Shown: positions 1 to 11,290 of the stretch, in pieces
Position numbering within the stretch: position 1 is the stretch's first letter
Layout of the letters: the number at the start of each line of letters is the position of its first letter
Assembly (NCBI GenBank): GCA_963575745.1
Contig: CAUYUJ010022398.1
Coordinates: 60,195-124,194, forward strand
Source of the DNA: Prorocentrum cordatum
Taxonomy: Eukaryota > Sar > Dinophyceae > Prorocentrales > Prorocentraceae
Length of the DNA: 64,000 nucleotides
Direction: 5' to 3'
Translations under genes and position numbers: made by a program
The notes under the pieces: model-generated
Seen by the model: only the letters and a program-made list of their open reading frames with translations
Database searches by the model: none
Told to the model about the DNA's origin: nothing

Positions 1-61
1 AGGAGGAGGAGGAGGAGGAGGAGGAGGAGGAGGAGGAGGAGGAGGAGGAGGAGGAGGAGGA
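1..61. repeat. (AGG)n microsatellite
   Basis: Uninterrupted AGG triplets run from the window edge to about position 61. The array probably continues outside the window. Confidence 0.97.
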
Positions 62-748
62 CCCCCTCATCCTCCCCCGTCCGAGATGTGTGCTCGTCCT
101 GCATAAATGGCAGTGGTGGTGGAAGATTTTTCCCATCATTCTTGAGATCCAGGCGTTGACATTTTTTTCCAAGGGCGCTCTCGCCCGTGGTCAGGCCCTG
201 GGGCCATCACGGATAGGTCCAGCTCGGACAGAACTGCCTCGGAGAGATTGGTCTGGGGCTCGGGCCGTGAGTTTCCTGGACGTCGTCATTCATCTGTAAT
301 TTCGGACAGCAGGGCTGCCGTGCAGTGATTCGTCCGCCCCCCGCCCCCCCCCCTCTGCCTTACCTTTGGTGCTCCGTCCGCCGCGCCCCCCCCCCGCCAC
401 GCGTACCCTTTCCAAGTGCAGGGTGTGCCCGCAGGCGTGCTCCAGAACACGCTGCATTGCCGCCTCCGCGGTGCCCGGTCCTCCTCCCTCATGCTCTCCT
501 CGGAGCTTTGGGCCTCCTTTCGGGGGAAGCAGAGAGGGGGGTGAGGACTGGGGGGGGGGTGGATATCATGGCGGGGGCCATGATCTTTCCAAAGGTTTCA
601 TTGCGCCTCTTCTTGTTTCAATACGTCCCCGGCCCCTCCCCCCGGGCTGCGCACATGCCGCTGGCCATGATTTGCCCCCCCCCCCCCCCCCCCCCCCTGG
701 ACGCCCCCCTCTTAGCCCCCCCGAAGAGCTCTAGGCCCTAGGCCTCCT

Positions 749-918
749 AGATGGGGTCGGAGGAGATGGGGTTGGAGGATCGCGCCGCATCGCCGAGGCA
801 TCGGCGATGCGGCTGGTTGTGGAGCCCGCTCTTCCCCATCCGACGTCTGCGATTCATCGCCGACGTCCCCGATACATTGCCGATACATTTGCGATACAGC
901 GCGATCCTTCGACCTCAT

Positions 919-923
<5 letters not shown>
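749..923. repeat. Foldback repeat family 2, copy 1
   Basis: The left arm holds AGATGGGGTCGGAG followed by a second, similar GATGGGGTTGGAGGATCGCG. The right arm near 892-923 reads as its approximate reverse complement. Between them are palindromic words of the type CATCGCCGA and TCGGCGATG, and the segment CGGCGATGCGGCT followed by TGGAGCCCG. The same order occurs at 58,089-58,298. A further right-arm-like segment lies at 1,272-1,303. A short non-autonomous inverted-repeat element is the most likely reading. No clear target duplication is visible. Confidence 0.5.
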
Positions 924-1222
<299 letters not shown>

Positions 1223-1299
1223 GGGGAAGAGGTATGAGGCGGTAGGAGCGGGTAGGAGGGGGTAGGAGGCGATACGGCGCGATCCTTCGACCCCATCTA

Positions 1300-1612
1300 G
1301 GAGGAGGAGGAGGAGGAGGAGGAGGAGGCCCCTAAGGAGGCCTCTAAGAGCACTCCTGACCGCACACTCTCGGCACTCGTGGTGTCTTTCTCCGCGGCGG
1401 CGGCGACGGGCCGTGCGTCCAGGCCCGGAGACAAGTCGAGGTCCGCGATCGTTTGGACTTTGCCTTCTTTTAGGGACAGCGTCGGGGGGCAGGAAGAGAG
1501 GAGGAGGAGGAGGAGGAGGAGGAGGAGGAGGAGGAGGAGGAGGAGGAGGACGAGGAGGAGGAAAAAGGCGGAGGAGGAAGAAGGAAGGAGGAGGAGAAGG
1601 AGGCGGAGGTTG
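1300..1612. repeat. GGA microsatellites
   Basis: Two GGA arrays lie at about 1,300-1,328 and 1,497-1,612. The second becomes impure, with GAAGGAGG interruptions, at its right end. The sequence between them has no recognisable gene. Confidence 0.9.
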
Positions 1613-2400
1613 GACCGTGCGTTCTTGTGGGGATCTCGAGGTCGCCGATCTCGGGGTCTTGTTCGGACTCTGGGTTCTGTTTGGGACCTCGCGCCCACCG
1701 CGCGTTCCGTCGCCGCACCGCTCTGGGCCCCCCCCGAGCAGGAGGTGGTCGACCTGTTCTTGGGGTTCCGGTGGAGCGACATGCAGGCTTTCGCTGGGGC
1801 GTGCCGCTCTCCGCCCTCACTGCGAAGGGCGGAGCTCATTGGGACGTCAGATGTTCGTGAGAGGAGGAAACTGGAACCATCGTGGACGTGGACGTGACAT
1901 AACATGCGGTCAACCCGCATAGTTCGGATGAGCGACTTTCCAAGGTCAATCTTGCATCCTGCCCCTTCGGCCCATCCTTGGCCGCCTTCGCTGGCCGCGC
2001 CCCGCCCGCAAAGTGCCGACATGGCCTTCCAAGGCGCTTGCATCCTCATAGTGCATCCTTATTGTACGGGTTGACTGTGCACTTTCGGAGGTCCGCGCGG
2101 ACTTCTTGGGTCGGCGCTGAAGCCCCCTGGCGGCGCCTCCGATGCCGCCCTTGGCGCGCTCTGCGCGCCAGGGAGGGGGATCCAGCGCCGATCCGAGAAA
2201 TCCGCTCGGACCTCCGAAAGTTCACGTTTCTGTCATTGGTTGTCCCTGCTCATCAAGAACCAGGTGCTTCTCGTCAGGGTACCCCGGATTTCTTCGCTCC
2301 GCGCGCTGCGCGGTGACTTCCCGCGGCCGTGCAAGAAGCTGCTGCGTTCTGAGTGCGCAGGGGTCCCCCCCTAGTCGCCACGGCTGGACTCGCCTCGAAC
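1613..2400. other. No recognised gene
   Basis: GC-rich sequence with short open frames on both strands, none resembling a known family. A dispersed module with the core GCCAGGGAGGGG then GCCGATCCGAGAAATCCGC lies at about 2,095-2,225 and recurs, diverged, near 4,935, 39,360 and 46,040. Confidence 0.6.
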
Positions 2401-2404
2401 TCCT

Positions 2405-2470
2405 AGCCAGAGCGCTCCCCGGGAGAGGTTCGCGGAGTAGCGGCATCGGTGCCTTTTTGCTTCTCCAGCT
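2405..2470. repeat. Dispersed repeat P6, copy 1
   Basis: The segment GAGAGGTTCGCGGAGTAGCG followed by GCATCGGTGCC matches GAGAGGTCTGGGGAGCAGCG at 12,940-12,970 and, on the minus strand, the last 80 bases of the window. A related module with the core GCCTCGAAGTCCTGGTCAG lies at 32,246-32,285. Confidence 0.5.
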
Positions 2471-2831
2471 CGGTCCCCAGCACGAGCACCTCGGAGACGG
2501 AGTACCCATCGGTCATTGAAAGCAGGTGCCCTCGGATTCCCAGAGCCCAATCTGCTTTCAGCGCCTTCCTGCTTCAAGATTCGGTGTTCACTCTTCCCTC
2601 CTCGTCAGGAGGCGGGCGGAGGCCCAATCTGCTTCCAAGGCCTTCCTGCTCCAGGGTCTCCACCTGGCTTTCTCCGACCGATTGGGCAAAATCGGTCGGA
2701 GGAGGGCCGCTCCGGACGGCCGGGATAGCTGTGGGGCCACTTTGCGAGCCCCACCCCCCCCTGCCCTCCACGGCTGTTTCCGAGGGGGAGGGCGGGGCTC
2801 GCTTCGCTCGGGGTCGGGTGGCCCGGGTAGG

Positions 2832-3206
2832 GTAGGTTTGCGTCGTGTCGACCAGCGGCGACCCCAGCGCGGGCGTTCAAGGTTGAACGCCGCCGGCGGC
2901 CCAGAATCGGTCGATGTTGAACGATCGGACGTTGCGGAGACGGCCGATCGTTCAAGGTTGAACGATCCAGCGCGGTGTCAGAAACCAACGCCAGGGTCGA
3001 CACGGCACGGACCTGCCGTAGGGGTACTCAGTGCCGTTTTTAACACATGCTCCGCGTGCGGATCATGTATAAAAAGATGCAGGGATTTCGTATGAAAAAC
3101 AACGAGAAGTTCATGCATACATCTATCCATGAACTAATCATGTATTAACATCCGATATGTTAAAAAACATCCTATGTATTAAACACTGCCCTGTAGGGTT
3201 CGCACG
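2832..3206. repeat. Dispersed repeat P1, copy 1
   Basis: Two modules lie side by side. The first (2,832-3,000) has GTCGTGTCGACCAGCGGCGA then GCGTTCAAGGTTGAACGCCG, and matches 45,207-45,375. The second (3,018-3,206) is AT-rich, begins CAGTGCCGTTTTTAA, contains GCTCCGCGTGCGGATCATGT, ends near CACTGCCCTGTA, and matches 46,235-46,418. The order is the same in both places, but the modules are about 860 bp apart at the second site. No coding capacity is seen. Confidence 0.65.
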
Positions 3207-3390
3207 TGGCCCCCCACTGGCGATGCTTCCGAGGTTCTCTCGCGGCGCTCTCGGCGGTTCTCGGCGGCCTCCTGGCCTCGGGGTGCGCTCCAGTCTCCGC
3301 TGCGCCTCGCCGAGGCGCGGGGCCCTCCTGGGATGCCCGATCGTCCCGAGCGGCCGCCGGAGGTACGAGTGATGACCTGGACACCGCCTG

Positions 3391-3445
3391 AGGAGGAGGA
3401 GGAGGAGGAGGAGGAGGAGGAGGAGGAGGAGGAGGAGGAGGAGGA
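3391..3445. repeat. (GGA)n microsatellite
   Basis: About 17 GGA/GAG triplets. Confidence 0.95.
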
Positions 3446-3509
3446 CGAGAAGGAGGAGCTTAGCGTAATTAGGGTCGCTAGCGTGAGACTTTCTACTGAA
3501 CTCACACGC

Positions 3510-3660
3510 TTGCTTCTTGGGTTGCCTCATGGGTTGCGCCATCCATGGCTTGCGCCACCCACTGGTTACGCCATAGGTTGCGTCGAGCCATCCATCCGTG
3601 GGTTGCGCCATAGGGTGCTCCACGGGTTTCGACATGGGTTGCGCCACCCATGGACATACA
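3510..3660. repeat. Minisatellite built on GGGTTGCGCCA
   Basis: The word GGTTGCGCCA or a close variant recurs about every 23-27 bases with CATGG or CATCC spacers. It runs directly into the longer-unit array that follows. Confidence 0.7.
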
Positions 3661-4085
3661 GGCCTGCTCTTGGCTTCGGCATATGTTACGCCCTCGGCCG
3701 CCGAAAGCAAGATCAGCCTGCTGTTGGTTGCGCCCTGAGTTTCTAATCATGAAACGACCTGCTGCTGGTTGCGCCCTCTGTGGCGCTCTCGGCTGCATGA
3801 ACTAATCTGGCCCGCTATTCGTCGCGCCACATGTTGCCTTCGGCCGCCGAAAATGTAAGCGACCCGCAGCTGGTACTGCCACAGGTGGCGCCATCGGCAG
3901 CCGACAAAAGGGTGGCCTGCTGCTGGTTGCGCCAGACACAGCGTCCCCGCCTGCCGAAGCGAACACGGCCTGTTGCTGGTCGCGCCGGAGGCAACGCCCT
4001 CAGCCGCCGGACACATAACGGGCTGGCATCACAGGTGCGGCAGGCTGCGCCCTCGGCCTCCGCGCGCAAGCGGGCTGCGGACGGG
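3655..4085. repeat. About 53-bp minisatellite, about 8 units
   Basis: Units begin near CCTGCTGCTGGTTGCGCC, carry CCCTCGGCCGCCGAAA in the middle, and repeat at roughly 40-57 bases. Identity between units is moderate, so the array is old. Minus-strand ORFs rich in QQQ and TAA-like words are by-products. Confidence 0.75.
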
Positions 4086-4089
4086 CGCG

Positions 4090-4890
4090 ACCAGCCACTC
4101 ATTCAGTCTACCTCGCGAGAGAGGAAATCCGGACCACGCCCGAAGATCCCCAGCAATGGCCTTGAGAGTGGCCTGCAAGACAGGGCAGCGGTAGGCGGGC
4201 ACAGCGCGCTGGTGTCGGATTTATCTACGCTCCCATCTGCACCAGAGCGCAGTGTTCAGGTCGACCCCGCGAGTCTGGCTTGCTGGACCTCTGCGCACAC
4301 TAGCCTGGTAAGTTTGGTGTTGATGGCGACAGCGGTGATGGATGTGACTACGATGGCAATGGCGGTGATCATGATATGATGGTGATGAAGCCGCCGAGTC
4401 CGTTGAGCACAAGCCTCATGTACGCAATCAGGCCGACGGTATGACCGCAAGGTGCGAGCTTGCGGGATGTTGCGCAACATGTGCTTCCTTCCAGGCAGGC
4501 CACGGGAGACCAGACCATGGAGCGCCACAATAGCGATGATACATGACGTTCGCCGCGAGCAACTCGCTTGCGGACAAAACGTAGTACTGTCTGGGCAGGG
4601 CCTGATGATTTCCGATAGTGGCGTGTCGCGGAAATCGTCCATCCTCGTGGTGAATTGGCTTGCCCTGCGACGTCTCCGCTTGATCCATCTACCCAACCAG
4701 CGGCGGCCACTGTCGTGGCACAGTGTCTTTCGGAACAGAAGCTCCAGTCCTTGAAAATTATCGGAGCCGGAGAGACACCAGGGCTGCAATTGTTGTAAGG
4801 TCCTGGGCTTTCGATCCAGGCGAGAGGTCAACCGTCTCGGACAAACGTGCAAGTTTGTGCTGGCCATTTTCTGCGCGTGAATGCGAGCCT
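4090..4890. other. No recognised gene
   Basis: A 302-codon open frame lies on the minus strand across 4,256-5,164, but its composition is arginine- and serine-rich, it overlaps dispersed repeats, and it resembles no family I know. A short degenerate GATG repeat lies at 4,318-4,385. Confidence 0.6.
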
Positions 4891-5087
4891 TGAAACCCGA
4901 GAGCGCGGGGGGTGACGTCGTTCCGCGGGGATCTCTTGGATCGGCTGGCGCGCGCAACGCGCCAGGGTCGGCGCTGGAGCCGCCGCCAGGGAGGCCCATC
5001 GCCGATCCAGAAATCCGCGCGGGGCTCCGCAAGTCTCGGTGTATGCATTTCGGTGTGGAAGCAGTGTCGGCTTTTTGATTGTGATTG

Positions 5088-5275
5088 GCGATCAATGGAG
5101 AGGAAACATGTTGCCCATTAGTTGCCAGATGTCTAACAAGATGTTTAGACCATATCCTAAACATGTAAAACGCATGTTTAACTCATTCACATAATATTTA
5201 TCATATTTTGAAAACACATGTCTAATTCAATGATCGGATTGTTTGGGTGTCCATGGTCATGGCATCCACAAGATC
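5088..5275. repeat. Dispersed AT-rich repeat P2, copy 1
   Basis: Starts GATCAATGGAGAGGAAAC, contains several ACATGTTT-type words and ends TAATTCAATGAT...GTGTCCATGGTCATGGCATCC. The same landmarks occur in the same order at 44,168-44,352. No coding potential. Confidence 0.7.
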
Positions 5276-5396
5276 TACCTCGCGGGCACACCGAGAGCAC
5301 CACAGCCCTGGTTTGTTCACAAGAGGGGTGGTCCGAGGTGTGTGGGGAGGGGAGATTCCGCAGGAAGGGCAACGCCCACCCCGCAGGAAGCCGCCT

Positions 5397-5530
5397 GCAG
5401 TCGAGGCTGATTAGTAGGTCGACCCTGCCATTTCAAGGGTACCATCGTGTCCTGTGTTTCGCGACCCATGCCTTCTGCATCCCTATGGCAGTGTGGCTCT
5501 CTGAAGGGTCTCGTGTCCTCGTCCTGCTGG
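5397..5530. repeat. Dispersed repeat P3, copy 1
   Basis: GCAGTCGAGGCTGATTAGTA, then CCTGTGTTTCGCGACCCATG, CCTTCTGCATCCC and GGGTCTCGTGTCCTCG. It aligns without large gaps to 39,061-39,195. Confidence 0.75.
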
Positions 5531-5870
5531 TCTTCGCCCTCGCTCTCGCTCCCGTCCGGGCTGCTCCGCTCCGCTTCTGCCGCGGCGGCCCCTCCTTTCT
5601 CCTCGTGCTCCCCCCGCTCCTTCTGCCCTCCCCCTGCCTCTCGTGCCTCTCGTCCCCCTCCTCCCGCTCGGGCTCCTCCCCTTCCTCCCCTTCCTCTCCG
5701 TTCCTTTCCTTCCTCTTCCCCCTGCACCGCGAGACGTCCTTCCTCCTCCCCCCCCCTCCTTCTCATTCCCCTCCCCGTTCTGATCTCCTGCCCTCCTAGC
5801 CTCCCCCTCTCCTGCTCCTCCCTCCTCGGAGGCAGGAGAGGCGACGATCACCCACCCACCCACCCACCCA
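5531..5870. other. C/T-rich low-complexity tract
   Basis: Irregular CTC, TCC and CCTCC words with a short CCCA run at 5,850-5,873. No gene is visible. Confidence 0.85.
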
Positions 5871-5876
5871 CCCAGA

Positions 5877-6022
5877 ACCACCACCACCACCACCACCACC
5901 ACCACCACCACCACCACCACCACCACCACCACCACCACCACCACCACCACCACCACCACCACCACCACCACCACCACCGCCACCACCACCACCACCACCA
6001 CCACCACCACGAGCACCACCAC
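5877..6022. repeat. (CAC)n microsatellite
   Basis: About 45 CAC triplets with one CGC and one GAG interruption. They read as poly-His, poly-Gly or poly-Val depending on frame and strand; none is believable as protein. Confidence 0.97.
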
Positions 6023-6221
6023 CAAAAGGGGGAAAACCTCCAGCGAGGGGCGCCCACAGGGCCCACCTCCGAAGTGGTGGCATGGAGATGTCTCGAGCGA
6101 CAGGCGGACCACACTACCAGGAGGAGACCCTCCTGGCGCCTCGCGCTGGAGGCTGTGGCGCCGCCTTTTCCAGACCCCCGACGTCGTGACTTTTCTCACA
6201 ACAATGGAAGGAGGATATGTC

Positions 6222-6354
6222 GGAGGAGGAGGAGGGGGAGGAGGAGGAGGAGGAGGAGGAGGAGGAGGAGGAGGAAGAGGAGGAGGAGGAGGAGGAGGAG
6301 CAGGAGGAGGAAGAGGAGGAGGAGGAGGAGGAGGAGGAAGAGGAGGAGGACGAC
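6222..6354. repeat. (GGA)n microsatellite
   Basis: GGA triplets with occasional GAAGAGG interruptions. Confidence 0.95.
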
Positions 6355-6924
6355 ACGAGGTCTCGGCCCACTGCTCAGGACGGGCTCTTCATCCCGAGTT
6401 GTTCCTTGCCGGTCCTTGCGGGCCTGGCGAGGTGCCCCAGCGCCTGAGAAGAGAGCACCAGCCTGCCCGCCGTGATTCTGTGTCACGACGCGAGGGGGTC
6501 TGGGCTCCTCGATCCTGCCCTCTTCCCTCGTCGTCGCGGCCGTGGCCGGCCGCCGCCGCCGCGCTCGTGGAGCCGTGGCCGTGTCCGCCCAGCGGGCGCC
6601 CAGGCCAAGCACGCCGCGTGGGCCTGCCGGCGCCTCGTGGCGCGCGGCAAAGAGGTGTCTGAGGAGAGCTGGGCCCAGCCCGAGTTCGAGGCGCCCGGCC
6701 GCGCCCCCCCTCCTCCCTCCTCCTGTCTTCTCCTGCTCCTCCTGCCTCTCTCCCTTCCTTCTTCTTCCTCCTCCTCATAGCCAGCGTTGGCGGCTCAGGC
6801 ACTTTGAGAACCGACGGAGAGAGGATTTCACCGAAATTCTCTCACACGACCACCGCCCAACACTCGCACGGGCCAGAGAGGGAACCAGGGGGGCATGGCA
6901 GATGGATGGCGCTTGCAGTGTTCT

Positions 6925-7800
6925 CGAGATGTGAATTGATGAAACTGGTATTGTGCAATCCGTCGGCAGCGAATACCACGGACAGGCTGAAAGAATTTCG
7001 CAGTGCAGTACGAGAGTGGGATGTGAGTGTGCTGACAGGAACGCATCAGTGGGCAGGGCCAGATTAGATGATGATGGCGAATCATAGATATCATGTGGCA
7101 GTGGAGTTCGGAGCAAAGAAGGGAAAATGGATCACGAACTCATGCGGTGCTACGTTCTTGGTGTCCAACGAGATGATGAACGACAAGTCCTTCCACACGC
7201 AGTACACACCACCTGCACACTTGCAAGAAAGAGGTACATGGGGTTAGGCTGCGTACGAGAGCTTAGGACGTCACAATCTTCGCGACGTAATTTCCGCCAG
7301 AGAGAGGGTACGCAGACAATGTAATGATTGCAAATGGTGGAACAAAAGTGTGACGACGCGCGTGACCGATCCATTATCGTAGTGGGACGGGGCATCAACA
7401 GCCACCTGGGAATGCACAGGTCAGACAGCAATGCTCTGGTGGCACGCAAACACAATTCGGGCAACCATGCAGCAACACTGGGGCCCGTAGCCAAGGAGGT
7501 GGATAACGACAACGGCACCGCTTTCATGAAGTGTTGTGTCCACCGCCAATTGTCAGTAGTCATGTTTTTTGATTGTGGGCTCACTTACTACTGCGTGAAA
7601 GACGAGAAGAATATGAGAACGAGCAAAATCGACCGCGTAGCGATACCGATGGGGGGCTTTACCACGTGTGCGGAGGTGCGTTGCGCTGAGAGGAGTGGCG
7701 AAACAATTGTCGAATATCAGAATGAGAAGACTCAGAGACCACATCCCTTTGGGTATAGATAAGGGGCTGGAACATCAATTCTTTACGCTTCGCGTATCCC
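6925..7800 (+). pseudogene. LINE C endonuclease (EEP-like) relic
   Basis: Fragments resemble the apurinic-type endonuclease/exonuclease/phosphatase domain that nicks target DNA in LINEs. VLTGTHQWAG stands where QETH-like catalytic residues are usual. VVGRGINSHLG stands where GDxNxHxG is expected. It is followed by an NGTAF...GLTYY segment, the SKIDRVAIP element (usual S-x-I-D), and RDHIPL close to the SDHxP motif. The pieces fall in at least three frames and some catalytic residues are replaced, so it is dead. Confidence 0.5.
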
Positions 7801-7989
7801 CACCAGCCCATCTCACAGCAGCAACTCTTGCGAAACATGCCGACAGTCGTGTGTTTCAGGCGTGTGTCCGCTTGGCCCCGCATATCTCCCCTGTTCCTCC
7901 TTCCTCCCGCCTCCTTGTACATCCTCCTTGTGGGGGGAGCGGGAGAAGGACGAGGCGGAGGAGGAGGGAGAGAAAGCGCTCCTCGTGAT

Positions 7990-8392
7990 TTGAGTCGTTT
8001 GGGGTTTCTCGTCCTGGTGTGAGTCGTTCGGGCCCTTCTTCCTGGTGTGAGTCGTTCGGGCTCTTCGTGGTGTGAGTCGTTCGGGCTCTTCGTCCTGGTG
8101 TGAGTCGTTCGGGCTTCTCGTGGTGTGAGTTGTTCGGGCCCCTCATCCTGGTGTGAGTCGTTCGGGCCCCTCCTCCTGGTGTGACTCGTTCGGGCTCCTC
8201 GTGGTGTGAGTCGTTCGGGGCCCGCGTCGTGGTGTGAGTCGTTCGGGCTCCTCGTGGTGTGAGTCGTTCGGGCGCCTCGTCCTGGTGCGAGTCGTTCGGG
8301 CCCCTCCTTGTGGTGTGAGTCGTTCGGGCTCTTCGTGGTGTGAGTCGTTCGGGCCCCTCGTCCTGGTGTGAGTCGTTCGGGCTCCTCGTGGG
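7990..8392. repeat. 25-28-bp minisatellite, about 15 units
   Basis: Units read GTGTGAGTCGTTCGGG followed by a variable CTCCTCGTG or CCCCTCGTCCTG end, giving two unit lengths. One frame on the minus strand stays open through the array and its neighbours for 490 codons, but only because unit lengths rarely create stops. Confidence 0.9.
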
Positions 8393-8612
8393 GCCTCTTG
8401 GGGGCCTCTTGGAGCCTCTTGGGGCCTCTTGGGGGGCCTCTTGGGGGCCTCTTGGGGGCCTCTTGGGGCTTGGGGCCTCTTGGGGCCTCTTGGGGGCCTC
8501 TTGGGGGCCTCTTGGGGGCCTCTTGGGGCCTCTTGGGGGCCTCTTGGAGGCCTCTTGGGGGCCTCCTGGGGGCTTCTTGGGGCCATCTTGGGGCCTCTTG
8601 CGACCTCCTCTG
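8388..8612. repeat. 10-13-bp repeat GGGGGCCTCTT
   Basis: Roughly 20 copies of GGGGCCTCTTG with one or two extra G residues. It abuts the preceding minisatellite. Confidence 0.92.
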
Positions 8613-8618
8613 AAGCGC

Positions 8619-8768
8619 AAATGAGCGCTGCCCCCTGAGAGGGACAAAATGAGCCCAAAACCTACGTAAAATCAATGATTTTGCTATGAAGGCAGATGAG
8701 CGCGGCCCCCTCAGAAGGCCAAAATGGGGCCACAACCGTAGTAAAATCAATGATTTTGGCTTCAAAGA
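8619..8768. repeat. Two-unit ~75-bp tandem duplication
   Basis: Both units start ATGAGCGC and CCCCCT, continue to AAAATG and end with the near-palindrome AAAATCAATGATTTT. The units are AT-richer than the surrounding sequence. No coding role is visible. Confidence 0.8.
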
Positions 8769-9465
8769 AGAGCAGAAGGGGCCAAACTCCCTTCCCCCCT
8801 CGGGGCCAGAATCCTCGTGAGGGTTGTCGTTTTTTTTTTTGGCCCTCCCAGGAGTCGAAAAAGGCCCCCCTGACGACGCCCCGGACTCCCTGTCCAGGTC
8901 CGGGGGGAGGGGGTAGGGGGAGGGGTAAACCCCTCCCCGAAGGGGAAGAAGAGGGGTTGAGGACAGAGAGAGCTCCCTAAACCACTCACGCCCAAAGGGC
9001 TGGTGGGATTTGATTTCTCGCGCGAACACAGACAGCGAAGAGCAGGCGCAGATGTGGGCCGCGACGCGCTGATGGAGTGCTTGAGGAAAGGGCGCCTGCG
9101 AGCGGAATTCTTGAGCGCGTGTGACCGCCACTTGCAGGCCGCTCTGCCTCGACAGCCAGGAGAAGCGCGTGTGAGGTCACCTCGGAGTGCCGAGCTCCTA
9201 GGAGAAGCAATGGCGAGTATCTCTCGGGGTGCAACCCGTGGTGGTGGTGGTGGTAGTGGTGGTGGTGGTGGGGGGGGGGCAGAGGAAGAATGGAGAGGGC
9301 CTCAGGGGCGCCCCACATCGGGCCAGATGTGGAATACTTGGAGCGAAGCGGGCAGGAATGCCCTGACAGGAGTCGCACCGATCAGGAAGAAACTGGGGGG
9401 CAAGGGGGGTTGCTGGCTTCCAGTTACTGCGACATTCTCTACTGGCAGGAAGGTTCAAGGTAAGA

Positions 9466-9760
9466 GTGGACATGGTGGAGTCAGACGCGCAGGAGAAACT
9501 GGAGGAACTCAAGACGGAACTAGCGCATGTACATCATGTGCTACGCAGACGCAGAACAGACTTGGCAGTTGCAGGGAATCACAAGCTGGCAGAAGAAATG
9601 TGGAGGGCACGCGGGAACCACTACTCCAGCGATATGCGCAGGCTCTGGGCGGCAGATCAGAGGAATGGGGGAAGACCGAAGAAGAGGTGCTATTTCTCAG
9701 CTCGGACATGGTGGAGCATAGAGGAATGGCTGAACTAACTGGGGAAGCACCCCGCGAGGG
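9466..9760 (+). pseudogene. LINE C endonuclease-RT linker fragment
   Basis: An open frame of about 90 codons contains HKLAEEMWRARG, then DMRRLWAADQRNG, GRPKKRCYFSAR and TWWSIEEW. The order (helical region with Trp and Arg, then a G-x-KKR-Y basic patch, then an EEW helix) resembles the region between endonuclease and RT in dinoflagellate LINEs as I remember them. It ends at a stop within a few codons of the EEW element. A similarity search is needed to confirm. Confidence 0.4.
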
Positions 9761-10419
9761 GTGCGTGGCATCAGGGCCGATGAATTGAGCGGAGTACGGG
9801 AAGGAGCAAGACGACGTGATCGAAGAAAATGGCCGCCCCGAATGGATATGCATCTGAAAGCCCATGTGGAGAGGGACAAAAGAGAGAGGTTGAAGTGCTG
9901 CAGGGGGGCGGCGGAGAGGGGGGCTTCCGTCCAGTGGCGAGTGCCAGTGGAGTTGACATGGGTGATTCTGGAACTCACGGTCAACCTGGGGGGCCCCGAG
10001 CAATTGAGCAAGAAACTAGCGGAGCAGAACGCGCGAGCAGCGGAAAAGCGAGAGGGCGAGGGGGATTGTGGTAAGTACAGTTCGCTTTACAAGTGCAGCG
10101 TGGGCAGGTCGATTTGACAGAGCATGGGCAGGATATGTTTTGGATTTTTTTGTTGGGGGGGGGGCGCTGGGCGGGGCAGATGGGCGCGGCAGCGGGGGTC
10201 GTTGCGGGCGACGGACAGAAACAGAAAGGGCACCGCCTGGGGAGATGCGAGAAAGCCGGGCAGGGGTCGCCAGCGCCGGGGAAGGGCGCGGGTATGGAGT
10301 GCAGGAACAAGCTGGAGGACATCCATATTGAGTGGCCAATTTCAAGTTACACCGTTGGACTGGCACATGCCAGTTTGTTTCTCAGCAGAGAAATGCAATC
10401 CACAACATGGGATTGGAAG

Positions 10420-11290
10420 AGTTACGCGCGCATAGTACTCAATGGGAATGGCGCTTCGCAGGGGGGTCCGCTGCAGAGGAAAACAATAATCATGCTGGGC
10501 CCCGGGGGGCCCGGGCATTGATCGAGGGGGGCGCGATTGCCCACGTCGAAGCTACGCAATGGAGGGCAAGACAGGCAGGGGCGAGCGCCATTGCCAGCAG
10601 GTACGACTGCACCAATGTCTTCGCGAGCACGAAACGCAGCTTCCTACTGGCATCAGTCTTCGCCGCGTCGAAAGAAGAGGGCCTGCCGTTCGCTATCGAG
10701 GCGCTGCGCCATGCGTCAATTAGCATGGAATGCGCAGGCGACTGGCTACGTGCAAGGACTGCGCGGGCGGGGTGCGCGGGCGGGATTTACCCCGCGCCCG
10801 CTGCGGGGGGGGGGCGGGTGGGGTGCGGGGGGGGGGGGGGGGGGGGGGAGGTGCAGGCAGCGCGCGATGCGGTGGGCCCCGTCGGCGACCAGGGGCGCGA
10901 TCTTGCTCGACGCGTTCAGGGTGGAAGACATCGCCGAGATCCACGCGGTGGTTTCGCCGGGGCCGCCCACGCAGGCGACTGGATTTAGCGAAGCAATCTC
11001 GGAGCAACAGTGGGCTCTTGGCGAATGCGATGATATCTCGGACCGCCCAGGGGCGCAGCGCCAGTCGGCTTTAGACGTGATCGATGTTCTCTCGGATTGC
11101 CCGAGAGCCCGAGCGAGGGGGGCAGCGGAGCTGCTCGACGCCACCGCGCAGCGCCTCGAGCGCCAGCTGGAGAGGAGGGCGGAGCTTGAGCCCTGCCGAA
11201 ACCAACCGCCGGGCATCCCTTCGAGGCCCCGCGCGAGACGGGGCCGCGCGACAACTGCAAAAGGGGGGCGAAGATCAGGTGCACGCCGAT
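10420..11290 (+). pseudogene. LINE C reverse transcriptase relic
   Basis: The segment GASAIASRYDCTNVFASTK (about 10,570-10,630) fits RT motif A, with an aspartate followed by an N-x-FAS segment. About 106 codons later, in another frame, RVEDIAEIHAVV fits a damaged YxDD box. A long G run at 10,800-10,850 lies where the frame changes. Motif B (usually QG-P) is not recognisable. The spacing between motif A and the candidate DD box is similar to that in LINE A (92 residues). Non-functional. Confidence 0.45.

Noticed and set aside
4256-5164. A 302-codon minus-strand ORF
   Set aside because: Overlaps dispersed repeats P2 and the GCCGATCC module, with no family resemblance.
5447-6475. A 342-codon ORF across CT, CAC and GGA arrays
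   Set aside because: Poly-His and poly-Arg from microsatellites, with no non-repetitive domain.
7990-8392. Regular repeats that could suggest CRISPR
   Set aside because: Units are contiguous without unique spacers, and nothing in the window is prokaryotic.
8748-8765. A spliced-leader-like word GATTTTGGCTTCAAAG
   Set aside because: It has an extra base and wrong 5' part compared with the dinoflagellate spliced leader, and lies in a tandem duplication whose other unit differs here.
7659-9131. A 490-codon minus-strand ORF rich in PNDSHH/PERLTP repeats
   Set aside because: It is the mirror of two minisatellites whose unit lengths avoid stops. The rest of the frame has no recognisable domain.
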